NCBI GenBank assembly: GCA_003489505.1
Contig: DNMA01000102.1
Location: 1 to 11,076 of the forward strand
DNA length: 11,076 nt
DNA from: Legionellales bacterium
Lineage (GTDB): Bacteria; Pseudomonadota; Gammaproteobacteria; Legionellales; Legionellaceae
Reading direction: 5' to 3'
The notes beneath the pieces were generated by a model, which was not told the origin of the DNA, ran no database searches, and worked only from the letters and a program-made list of their open reading frames with translations. How positions within the stretch are numbered: position 1 is the stretch's first letter; the number at the start of each line of letters is the position of its first letter. The position numbers were made by a program, and so were the translations under genes. Positions 1-5,986 of the stretch are shown one piece after another.

Positions 1-1
1 T

Positions 2-25
2 GATGGAGGTGATGGAGGTGATTAG
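2..25 (+). CDS. Possible 3' end of an upstream + strand gene (DGGDGGD tail)
   Basis: In frame 2 the first bases read Asp-Gly-Gly-Asp-Gly-Gly-Asp followed by TAG. The DNA is two copies of a nine-base unit (GATGGAGGT) plus a partial third. A Gly/Asp-rich repeat ending in a stop would suit the C-terminus of a gene that starts outside the window, and a hairpin follows about 55 bases later. Only seven codons are visible, so neither the family nor the reality of the gene can be judged. It could equally be non-coding sequence with a short tandem repeat. Confidence 0.25.
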   Translation, partial: DGGDGGD

Positions 26-80
26 GCTAAAGTATGGCCTCTTTCTTTGATTGTCTGGGGTGAGGTTGACATAATACATA

Positions 81-114
81 ATAAAATCCGATGAATTGTT
101 TCACCGGATTTTAT
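81..114. terminator. Hairpin terminator after the gcv-SIMPL operon, possibly bidirectional
   Basis: ATAAAATCCG (81-90) is the exact reverse complement of CGGATTTTAT (105-114). The enclosed bases extend the stem with four more pairs (TGAA 92-95 with TTCA 100-103) after a single mismatch, leaving a four-base loop. On the - strand the 3' arm ends in TTTTAT and continues AT-rich, and the hairpin lies 20 bases past the stop of the last operon gene. On the + strand a run of five T follows at 120-124. It fits a Rho-independent terminator for the - strand operon and perhaps for a + strand gene ending at its left. Confidence 0.65.
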
Positions 115-133
115 AGAAATTTTTGTATTGAGC

Positions 134-829
134 TTATTTCAATTGATACTCAACGGTTGTCACAATTCTTACTTTCTTGAAAATAGAATTGCCAGAATCA
201 AAACTAGAATTGGCATCAGTGATGGTAAATAAACCCTGCGAGGCATGGTGGATTTGCCCTAATGAAGTTTTAGAATCTTTTGCAAAGCTCTCAGCTGCAA
301 TACGCGCACTTTGAGTTGCAGCCTCTAACATTTTAGGCTTGATGGTATTTAATTGAGTAAAGCGATAAATAGCATTTGAAGAGGTAACAACCACGCCTTG
401 TTGTACTAATTCTCCTGTATTTTGAATGGCATTGGCAACTTGGTTGACATTGCCACTGGTCACCGTAATTCCAGTATCAGCACTAAAGCGAGGAATATCT
501 TGATTGGTATTATAAGTCACGCTTTGATTATCGGTAACGGATACTGAGTTCATGCTTAATTCATTTTCTTTAAAACCTTGGTGAATCAGAAAACTACGAG
601 TAGCCTGTTGGGCTTTTGAAATATTATTATAAAGCTCATTCAAATCATTGTTGACCAATTTGATATTGAGCGTCCAAATAGCCTCATTGGATTTGACGGT
701 TTCTTCGGCCAGACCTTTTACTTCAACATATTGGGTTGGGTGTTTAGCGGTTAAAAACCCCAGTCCAATGAATAAACCACTTAAAGCGATACCTGTACTT
801 AAGATAAGTGTTGATTTTAATGAAGCCAT
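134..829 (-). CDS. SIMPL-domain (DUF541, YggE-like) envelope protein
   Basis: The product has 231 residues from ATG at 829. A hydrophobic N-terminal segment (residues about 7-27) is a signal peptide or single membrane anchor. The rest resembles the SIMPL/DUF541 family: a YVEVKGLAEETVKSNEA stretch at 34-50 matches the family's typical opening, followed by alternating strands and helices and an AIYRFTQL segment at 153-160. The domain should lie in the periplasm. Family members include E. coli YggE, linked to oxidative stress; the molecular role is unclear. The ATG follows the gcvPB stop after one base, and a GGGG sits five bases upstream, inside the end of gcvPB. A TTG twelve bases further upstream is in frame but would overlap gcvPB and has no better ribosome site. 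It is the last gene of the gcv operon and ends just before a hairpin terminator. Family assignment is good; function is unknown. Confidence 0.85.
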   Translation of the reverse strand: MASLKSTLILSTGIALSGLFIGLGFLTAKHPTQYVEVKGLAEETVKSNEAIWTLNIKLVNNDLNELYNNISKAQQATRSFLIHQGFKENELSMNSVSVTDNQSVTYNTNQDIPRFSADTGITVTSGNVNQVANAIQNTGELVQQGVVVTSSNAIYRFTQLNTIKPKMLEAATQSARIAAESFAKDSKTSLGQIHHASQGLFTITDANSSFDSGNSIFKKVRIVTTVEYQLK

Positions 830-830
830 T

Positions 831-2276
831 TTAAACCCCAAAATAATTTAGATTCAGTTCACGAGCGGCTTTGACATCATCCAGTCGAGCAACTGGCGTG
901 GTATGTGGAGCCTGTTTTAATATAGCACTGTTGTGAATGATTTCATAACGTATTTGCCGCATGGCTTCAATAAAAGCATCGAGCTCTTCTTTGCTTTCCG
1001 TTTCAGTCGGCTCAATCAATAAACATTCAGGCACTAAAAGCGGGAAATAGGTGGTTGGGGCATGAAAGCCAAAATCTAGTAACCTTTTAGCAACATCCAT
1101 GGCCGTGACACCATATTGGTTTTTCTCCTCTTGTACAGTGATGATGAACTCATGACTGGCTCGACGTTTTGGGTAGGCGGCATGATAGCCTAGTTCTTGA
1201 AGTTTTTTGAGTAAGTAGTTAGCGTTCAATGATGAGTATTGACCAATACGCTTAACACCTTCTTGACCTAAATTTCTGATGTAGAAATAAGCGCGCAAAA
1301 GCATGTTGACATTCCCCATGAAGCAAGATAAACGGCCAATACTGTCTGGATGGGTACTTTTTTCACTAAAAAAATAACCTTGAGCATTTTTTTCTACACA
1401 GGCGACCGGTAGGAATGCTGCCAGTTTTTCATTGACTGCCACGGGACCAGAACCTGGGCCACCGCCACCATGAGGGGTTGCAAAGGTTTTATGAAGATTT
1501 AAATGGATGACATCAAATCCCATATCACCGGGGCGCACTTGTCCAACAATCGCATTTAGGTTTGCGCCATCATAATATAATAAGCCACCTGCTTCATGAA
1601 CAAGTTGGGCAATTTCAATAATTTTTTTAGAAAAAAGACCAAGTGTGGATGGGTTGGTTAACATAATCCCAGCCGTTTTAGGGCCAAGTTGAGATTTTAA
1701 AAATGCTAAATCAATATCACCGTCTTCACCGGTTGGGATTTCAATAATATCCATGCCACACATTGCAGCAGAAGCAGGATTGGTCCCATGGGCTGCATCT
1801 GGAATGAGAATTTCAGTTCTTGCAAAATCTTTTCGATGCTGATGATAAGCTTTGATCATGGCAACACCAGCGAACTCACCTTGAGAGCCCGCCATAGGTG
1901 TTAAAGCAATTTTTTTCATGCCAGTGATATCGCATAAATAGGTTTGTAAGTCTGCAATTAATTTAAGAATGGCTTGACTCAGGGGTGCGGGTGTCAGGGG
2001 ATGTCTTTGTTGAAAGTGAATATCTAAAGCAGCTTTTTGCACGCCACGAGGATTGTATTTCATGGTGCAAGAGCCCAAAGGATAGAAATTTGTATCAATA
2101 GCAAAGTTCTTTTGAGACAGTTTGGTGTAATGTCTTACCACTTGCAGTTCTGAGCATTCAGGTAAGCGGGGTGCTTGAGTTCTTAAAAGATTTTTAGGTA
2201 AATCAATGGGCTGTTGAGCGCTTGGCATTTGTGCCAAGGCAATTCTACCCGAACTAGATTGTTCAAATATTAACAT
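831..2276 (-). CDS. gcvPB: Glycine dehydrogenase (decarboxylating) subunit 2, P-protein beta half
   Basis: This is the PLP-binding half of the split P-protein. With GcvPA it decarboxylates glycine and passes the aminomethyl group to the lipoyl arm of GcvH, in the cytoplasm. The product has 481 residues, normal for GcvPB. The PLP lysine is Lys263 in LHKTFATPHGGGGPGSGP (261-278), the most typical motif of the family. Other conserved blocks are FYPLGSCTMKYNPR (64-77), PMAGSQGEFAG (127-137), DAAHGTNPASA (160-170) and YYDGANLNAI (234-243). The ATG at 2276 lies one base after the gcvPA stop, with AGGAG six bases before it, so the two subunits are probably translationally coupled, as suits an equimolar complex. 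The reading frame is intact and no key residue is missing. Confidence 0.97.
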   Translation of the reverse strand: MLIFEQSSSGRIALAQMPSAQQPIDLPKNLLRTQAPRLPECSELQVVRHYTKLSQKNFAIDTNFYPLGSCTMKYNPRGVQKAALDIHFQQRHPLTPAPLSQAILKLIADLQTYLCDITGMKKIALTPMAGSQGEFAGVAMIKAYHQHRKDFARTEILIPDAAHGTNPASAAMCGMDIIEIPTGEDGDIDLAFLKSQLGPKTAGIMLTNPSTLGLFSKKIIEIAQLVHEAGGLLYYDGANLNAIVGQVRPGDMGFDVIHLNLHKTFATPHGGGGPGSGPVAVNEKLAAFLPVACVEKNAQGYFFSEKSTHPDSIGRLSCFMGNVNMLLRAYFYIRNLGQEGVKRIGQYSSLNANYLLKKLQELGYHAAYPKRRASHEFIITVQEEKNQYGVTAMDVAKRLLDFGFHAPTTYFPLLVPECLLIEPTETESKEELDAFIEAMRQIRYEIIHNSAILKQAPHTTPVARLDDVKAARELNLNYFGV

Positions 2277-2277
2277 G

Positions 2278-3672
2278 TTAGGCTCCTACTGTGCAGCTTG
2301 GCGTGGTGGAACAATTTTTTAAAACTTTTTCAATGACTTGCGTATAATTTAAAATATCTTGTTCAGATACTTTTTCAGTTGCACAAATCAATACACAGTT
2401 TTTATATTCATTGAAATAAGGTTCCAGGGCGAGACCTCCCAAAATCCCTTCTTTTTCAAGTTCCTGTAGAATTTTTTGTGCATGGATAGGGAACTGGATG
2501 GCCGCTTCATGAAAATAGGGGCTAGAAAATAAGAGTTTTACACCTTTGATGCTACATAGTTTTTGCACCAAAAGATGGGCATGATGAAAACTACTCTCTG
2601 CCATGCGTTTTAAACCTTCAGCACCCATTAAGCTCATAAAAATGGTTGCTGCCGTTGCATTCAGTCCGACATTGGTACAAATATTTGAGGTGGCTTTACC
2701 ACGGCGAATATGTTGCTCTCTGGCTTGAAGCGTGAGTGCAAATCCATCTTTTTGGTGGATATCAACAGTTCTACCTGCCAATCGTCCAGGCATTTGTCGA
2801 ACATAGTCTTTTTTACAAGCTAAAAGGCCTAATAAGGGGCCGCCAGAACCCATGGGTATTCCTAATGGCTGGCCTTCGCCACAAGCGATATCAACGCCTG
2901 ATTCACCCCATTGCCCAGGTGCTTTGAGAGCACTTTGTAATAGAGGATTAACACAAGCAATACTTAAAATTTTCTGAGATTTAGCCCAGTTGGTGAGCGC
3001 ATCAAAGGGCTCGATGTGGCCAAAAAAGTTATTTTGTAAAACCACCATCGCAAAAACTTTGCTGACATCTAAGCCTTTGAGGGAGTTGATATCAGTAATC
3101 CCGAGCGTGCTATCAAACTGAAGCTCTTTGAGGGTGATGTTTTGTTGCTTAAGGATGGTTTGCAATACCTCTTTATAGTGGGGGTGTAAGCCATAGGGAA
3201 CTAAAACTTCATTGCCAGTATGGTTTTTTTGAATTCTTTTTGCCATTAAAATCGCTTCAGATAAAGCAGTTGCCCCATCATAAAGCGAGGCGTTTGCAAC
3301 ATCTAAACCAAATAATTCAGCAATCATCGATTGAAATTCATAAAGAACTTGCAAGGTGCCTTGAGACACTTCGGCTTGATAGGGTGTATAAGATGTTAAA
3401 AATTCCCCACGAGTTGCTATATCCCACACAGCAGCTGGAATATGATGATGATAGCATCCTGCACCTAGAAAGCATTTTAAAAGTGGAATGTTTTGACAAA
3501 TTTCTTGAGCATGCTCCAATAACTGCATTTCATTGAGCTCTTTTGGAATCGTGCTTAAACTGGGTTTTTCTAAAGTTTTGGGAATTTCATCAAATATATC
3601 TTGAATTTGTTTAATCCCGATACTATCAAGCATTTCTTGCGTATCTTGTGCGGTGTGGGGAATAAAAGACAT
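2278..3672 (-). CDS. gcvPA: Glycine dehydrogenase (decarboxylating) subunit 1, P-protein alpha half
   Basis: This is the N-terminal half of the P-protein, made as a separate chain of 464 residues, close to the usual 445-455. It forms a heterotetramer with GcvPB and completes the glycine-binding active site. Family features are the opening MSFIPHTAQDTQEML, the FLGAGCYHHHIPAAV block (68-82), EFLTSYTPYQAEVSQGTLQ (90-108), FQSMIAELFGLDVANASLYDG (113-133) and the glycine-rich GEGQPLGIPMGSGGPLLG stretch in the middle. The ATG at 3672 starts four bases after the gcvH stop, with AGGA nine bases upstream. The four-gene order gcvT-gcvH-gcvPA-gcvPB is that of bacteria with a split P-protein; E. coli has a single fused GcvP instead. 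The frame is intact. Confidence 0.97.
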   Translation of the reverse strand: MSFIPHTAQDTQEMLDSIGIKQIQDIFDEIPKTLEKPSLSTIPKELNEMQLLEHAQEICQNIPLLKCFLGAGCYHHHIPAAVWDIATRGEFLTSYTPYQAEVSQGTLQVLYEFQSMIAELFGLDVANASLYDGATALSEAILMAKRIQKNHTGNEVLVPYGLHPHYKEVLQTILKQQNITLKELQFDSTLGITDINSLKGLDVSKVFAMVVLQNNFFGHIEPFDALTNWAKSQKILSIACVNPLLQSALKAPGQWGESGVDIACGEGQPLGIPMGSGGPLLGLLACKKDYVRQMPGRLAGRTVDIHQKDGFALTLQAREQHIRRGKATSNICTNVGLNATAATIFMSLMGAEGLKRMAESSFHHAHLLVQKLCSIKGVKLLFSSPYFHEAAIQFPIHAQKILQELEKEGILGGLALEPYFNEYKNCVLICATEKVSEQDILNYTQVIEKVLKNCSTTPSCTVGA

Positions 3673-3676
3673 AATT

Positions 3677-4060
3677 TTAATCCTGTGTTATTTCTTTGGA
3701 ATAAAAATCTTGATTCAATAATGCTGAGGTTTCTGCATGATTGCTTGCAGTAATTTTACAAAGCCATCCTTGACCAAAAGGGTCTTGGTTGATGAGCTCA
3801 GGTTGATTCTTAATACTGAGATTAATTTCACTGATAGTGCCAGAAATAGGGGCATAAAAATCCGCAGCAGCTTTAACCGATTCTAAAACACCAATTTCTT
3901 GACCCGCTTTGACTTCTTGTCCCACTTCAGGTAATTCAACAAACACGATATCGCCTAAAAGATTTTGGGCATGCTCGGTAATCCCCATGGTCATGGGCTG
4001 AGATTCAACATCAAGCCATTCATGAGTGCTGGTGTATCTTAAATTTTGTGTATGAGTCAT
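3677..4060 (-). CDS. gcvH: Glycine cleavage system H protein (lipoyl carrier)
   Basis: GcvH carries the aminomethyl intermediate on a lipoyl-lysine between the P-protein, GcvT and dihydrolipoyl dehydrogenase. The product has 127 residues from the ATG at 4060, the normal family length. The lipoylation site is the lysine in VLESVKAAADFYAP (Lys63 from this start). YTSTHEWL near the N-terminus, GITEHAQNLLGDIVFVELPEVG and NQDPFGQGWLCKI also match the family. An in-frame ATG at 4069 would add Met-Phe-Asn. The later start is preferred because the Shine-Dalgarno sequence AAAAAGGA touches the 4069 ATG directly but sits about eight bases from the 4060 ATG. That ribosome site overlaps the gcvT stop codon, suggesting coupled translation. 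Confidence 0.96.
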   Translation of the reverse strand: MTHTQNLRYTSTHEWLDVESQPMTMGITEHAQNLLGDIVFVELPEVGQEVKAGQEIGVLESVKAAADFYAPISGTISEINLSIKNQPELINQDPFGQGWLCKITASNHAETSALLNQDFYSKEITQD

Positions 4061-4074
4061 ATTAAACATCCTTT

Positions 4075-5163
4075 TTATTTTGATGAGCTGGAATAAAAGC
4101 GAGTGCTACAGGCCTTAACAGGATAGCGTTCTTGGCGAATTTCGACTTGCAAGGCTTGAACATCGACATCATGATTGATGCGAGCAAAAGCAATAGATTT
4201 TTCTAAACTTGGAGAGTAGATACCGCTGGTGATATGGCCGACAACTTTATCCTGACTGATGATGGCTTGGCCATGACGTAAAATCGAGCGAGCCTCTAAC
4301 GTTAAGCCGATAAATTGTGGGCTTTGGTTTTGGTCTTTTTCCTGGAGGATAGCGGCCTTGCCAATAAATTCTCGGTCTTGTGCTTTCCAGGAGATGGTCC
4401 ACTCTAATCCGCATGATAAAGGACTAATGGTTTCATCCATATCTTGGCCGTTTAGCATATAGCCGGCCTCTAGTCTTAGACTATCTCTTGCGGCTAATCC
4501 ACAGGGTTTCACGCCTGCTTCAATTAATTTTTCAAGAAAAATCTGAGCTTGTGGTGCAGGCATGATACATTCTAAGCCATCTTCACCGGTGTAGCCGGTT
4601 CGACTGAAAAAGAACTCATTATCTTCTACACTATTAAAACGTTTGAGGGTACTGACCATATCTAGTTGATAAGGATCTAGTAAACCCAAAGTTTTTTCAA
4701 AGGCCTTGGGGCCTTGAATAGCTAACATACAAAGCTCGGGTCTAATTTGTAAGCCAACAGCAAAATGCTTGGCTTGGCTATTTAGCCATGGAATTACTTG
4801 GTCTTTGGTGGCGGCATTAAAAATTAAGCGATAGCTATCGGGAGCGCGGTAATAAATTAAAACATCATCGATGATGCCACCATTTTCATTACACATACAG
4901 CTATAGCATGCACCACCAATATGCTTAATTTCGTCGATGTCGCGAGTCATGAGGTAGCGTAAAAAGGGACGACATCCAGCGCCGATAATATCAATAATGG
5001 TCATATGAGAAACATCAAAGACACCGGCATCTTGTCTAACACATTGGTGCTCTTGAATAGCTGAACCAAAATGAAGGGGCATCATCCAGTGATGAAATTC
5101 AACAAATTTAGCATGGTATTTTTGATGTATAGAATATAAAGGTGTTTGTTTGGTCAACGACAT
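4075..5163 (-). CDS. gcvT: Aminomethyltransferase (glycine cleavage T protein)
   Basis: GcvT moves the one-carbon unit from the aminomethyl-lipoyl arm of GcvH to tetrahydrofolate, releasing ammonia and giving 5,10-methylene-THF. The product has 362 residues, the typical length. Motifs seen: WMMPLHFGSAIQEH (26-39) and DAGVFDVSHMTI (45-56), close to the E. coli protein; NENGGIIDDVLIYY (92-105), where Asp99/Asp100 cover the catalytic aspartate position; RTGYTGEDGLE (188-198); and CGLAARDSLRLEAGYMLNGQDMDETISPL (221-249) in the folate-binding region. The Gly of the usual 'HGW' motif is His25 here, a mild substitution. It is the first gene of the operon; ATG 5163 has AAGGA nine bases upstream and a good promoter about 26 bases before that. 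Confidence 0.97.
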   Translation of the reverse strand: MSLTKQTPLYSIHQKYHAKFVEFHHWMMPLHFGSAIQEHQCVRQDAGVFDVSHMTIIDIIGAGCRPFLRYLMTRDIDEIKHIGGACYSCMCNENGGIIDDVLIYYRAPDSYRLIFNAATKDQVIPWLNSQAKHFAVGLQIRPELCMLAIQGPKAFEKTLGLLDPYQLDMVSTLKRFNSVEDNEFFFSRTGYTGEDGLECIMPAPQAQIFLEKLIEAGVKPCGLAARDSLRLEAGYMLNGQDMDETISPLSCGLEWTISWKAQDREFIGKAAILQEKDQNQSPQFIGLTLEARSILRHGQAIISQDKVVGHITSGIYSPSLEKSIAFARINHDVDVQALQVEIRQERYPVKACSTRFYSSSSK

Positions 5164-5172
5164 TTTAAACAG

Positions 5173-5177
5173 TCCTT
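5173..5177 (-). promoter_or_regulatory. Ribosome binding site of gcvT
   Basis: On the - strand this reads AAGGA, nine bases before the ATG at 5163, and fixes the gcvT start. The predicted transcript start lies only about 17 bases further upstream, so the leader is too short to hold a riboswitch. Confidence 0.6.
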
Positions 5178-5195
5178 GTTGTGTCGGGTTTAATG

Positions 5196-5224
5196 ATTAT
5201 TACCAACAAATAGGGTCTCGACAA
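5196..5224 (-). promoter_or_regulatory. Likely sigma-70 promoter of the gcv operon
   Basis: On the - strand TTGTCG (5219-5224, -35) is followed after exactly 17 bases by AATAAT (5196-5201, -10, five of six to consensus). The predicted start, near 5189, gives a leader of about 26 bases before the gcvT ATG. It lies between the end of the IcmL-like gene and gcvT, so the gcv genes probably have their own transcript. This is a pattern match by eye; no operator was recognised. Confidence 0.5.
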
Positions 5225-5259
5225 GAGTTTTTTTTGATTTATTTTCTAGTGAAAAAAAC

Positions 5260-5769
5260 TTAGACAATCGTGACTTTTGGGTAGTAGGCTTGTGCACAAT
5301 TACAGGGCTTATCAATGATTTTAGCTTCATACTGTAAAATGGCGTAACCTCGACTTGTAGCCGAATCATTTTTGACAATGACAAGATTAATTTCCAGATT
5401 TTGTTTGAGGGTATTGCCTTTGCCTTGGTATTGGACTAATACAGGCATGCTAGCTTTCCAAGTATTGGCATTGGGTTGAGTAGTGATCTTGGGTGGTAAA
5501 GTTGCAACTGCTGAGACTTGAAAATGATTTTCTTTGACTTGTGTGATAATATTGCTTCGATTGAGCGTATCTAGATATACTTTCCAGGCTTCGGCAGTAA
5601 AATATTGAGACATGTCTTTTTGTCTGTCTATTAAATTAGTATCATTAAAGGTATAGGTGTTGATGATAGCTTCGTTGACCCAAACTTGAAGGGGAACGGA
5701 TGACTCTAAAGCTAGAGAAACATTAAAAATAGATACTAAACATAAAATATGGGATAGTTTTTTAAACAT
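5260..5769 (-). CDS. DotI/IcmL-family type IVB secretion-like protein, secreted stand-alone form
   Basis: The product has 169 residues. Residues 1-20 are a likely cleavable signal peptide (basic MFKK, hydrophobic core, SLA before LESS). The rest looks like the periplasmic domain of DotI/IcmL: VWVNEAIINTYTFNDTN (29-45), DMSQYFTAEAWKVYLDTLNRS (52-72), FQVSAVATLPP (83-93), WKASMPVLVQYQG (104-116), then the LEINLVIVKND and YAILQYEAKII strands. In Legionella and Coxiella, DotI is an inner-membrane component of the Dot/Icm machine related to VirB8. Short paralogues without the cytoplasmic part are known in Legionellales, with poorly defined roles. Two late cysteines (156, 158: CNC) could form a disulfide or a metal site. 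ATG 5769 has GGAG eight bases upstream. No other dot/icm gene is in the window, so this is a dispersed homologue, not proof of the whole system. Family confidence is high; function is inference. Confidence 0.85.
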   Translation of the reverse strand: MFKKLSHILCLVSIFNVSLALESSVPLQVWVNEAIINTYTFNDTNLIDRQKDMSQYFTAEAWKVYLDTLNRSNIITQVKENHFQVSAVATLPPKITTQPNANTWKASMPVLVQYQGKGNTLKQNLEINLVIVKNDSATSRGYAILQYEAKIIDKPCNCAQAYYPKVTIV

Positions 5770-5783
5770 CTTGGTGACTCCAG

Positions 5784-5793
5784 TCCATATGGA
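5784..5793. repeat. Ten-base perfect palindrome TCCATATGGA before the IcmL-like gene
   Basis: TCCATATGGA is its own reverse complement and lies two bases upstream of the GGAG ribosome site of the IcmL-like gene. It could be an operator for a dimeric regulator. Because it is short and single, chance is a fair alternative. Confidence 0.3.
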
Positions 5794-5892
5794 TGTATTA
5801 CTTCTAAATTAGCATCAACTGTGAATGCGAAGCAATAGCTTGATTTAGAGCGCTGCTTGTTTATGTTTTGTTCTTAAAGTCTAAAACATCGG

Positions 5893-5920
5893 TTTGTTGC
5901 CGTAGAAGTGGTCGTATGAT
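5893..5920 (+). promoter_or_regulatory. Weak candidate promoter for the ABC transporter operon
   Basis: TATGAT (5915-5920) matches the -10 consensus at five of six bases. The best -35 is TTTGTT (5893-5898), sixteen bases upstream and poor. The predicted start, near 5927, would give a 60-base leader containing the inverted repeat at 5950-5983. Confidence 0.3.
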
Positions 5921-5949
5921 ACATTTGTGCTTTAGGGCGGAATAACAAT

Positions 5950-5983
5950 TTCACCATTTGGGTGTGATTAATAATTAGGTGAA
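5950..5983 (+). promoter_or_regulatory. Leader inverted repeat that pairs with the permease ribosome site
   Basis: TTCACC (5950-5955) can pair perfectly with GGTGAA (5978-5983), which overlaps the AGGTGA ribosome site a few bases before ATG 5987. The same CACC (5952-5955) can instead pair with GGTG at 5961-5964 across a five-base loop, which would free the ribosome site. The two pairings exclude each other. This could tune translation, or the repeat could be a protein operator. The stems are short, so the call is tentative. Confidence 0.3.
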
Positions 5984-5986
5984 CCA

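Larger units (their letters stand above)
5770..5986. promoter_or_regulatory. Divergent intergenic region between the IcmL-like gene and the ABC transporter operon
   Basis: These 217 bases hold no convincing gene. They must contain promoters for both directions. For the right-hand operon, a possible -10 TATGAT lies at 5915-5920 with a weak TTTGTT at 5893-5898 (16-base spacer). For the left-hand gene no good pair was seen. A ten-base palindrome (5784-5793) and a hairpin-forming leader (5950-5983) are listed separately. Shared control of the two transcripts is possible but not shown. Confidence 0.5.

Noticed and set aside
648-851. 67-codon open frame on the + strand opposite the SIMPL gene
   Set aside because: It is antisense to a gene with a clear family match and has no ribosome site or recognisable motif.
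3240-3536. 98-codon open frame on the + strand inside gcvPA
   Set aside because: It lies antisense to a strongly conserved gene, has no family resemblance, and is explained by the codon use of gcvPA.
5164-5259. Glycine riboswitch upstream of gcvT
   Set aside because: The gap is too short after the likely promoter, and no conserved tandem aptamer pattern is visible by eye.
5226-5260. Inverted repeat AGTTTTTTT / AAAAAAACT after the IcmL-like gene as a terminator
   Set aside because: The stem is almost only A-T pairs with a 17-base loop, and there is no G-C-rich stem before a T run. It is too weak to call, although termination by another route is possible.
5190-5384. 64-codon open frame on the - strand overlapping the end of the IcmL-like gene
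   Set aside because: It is a different frame across the conserved IcmL-like C-terminus, has no recognisable motif, and covers the gcv promoter.
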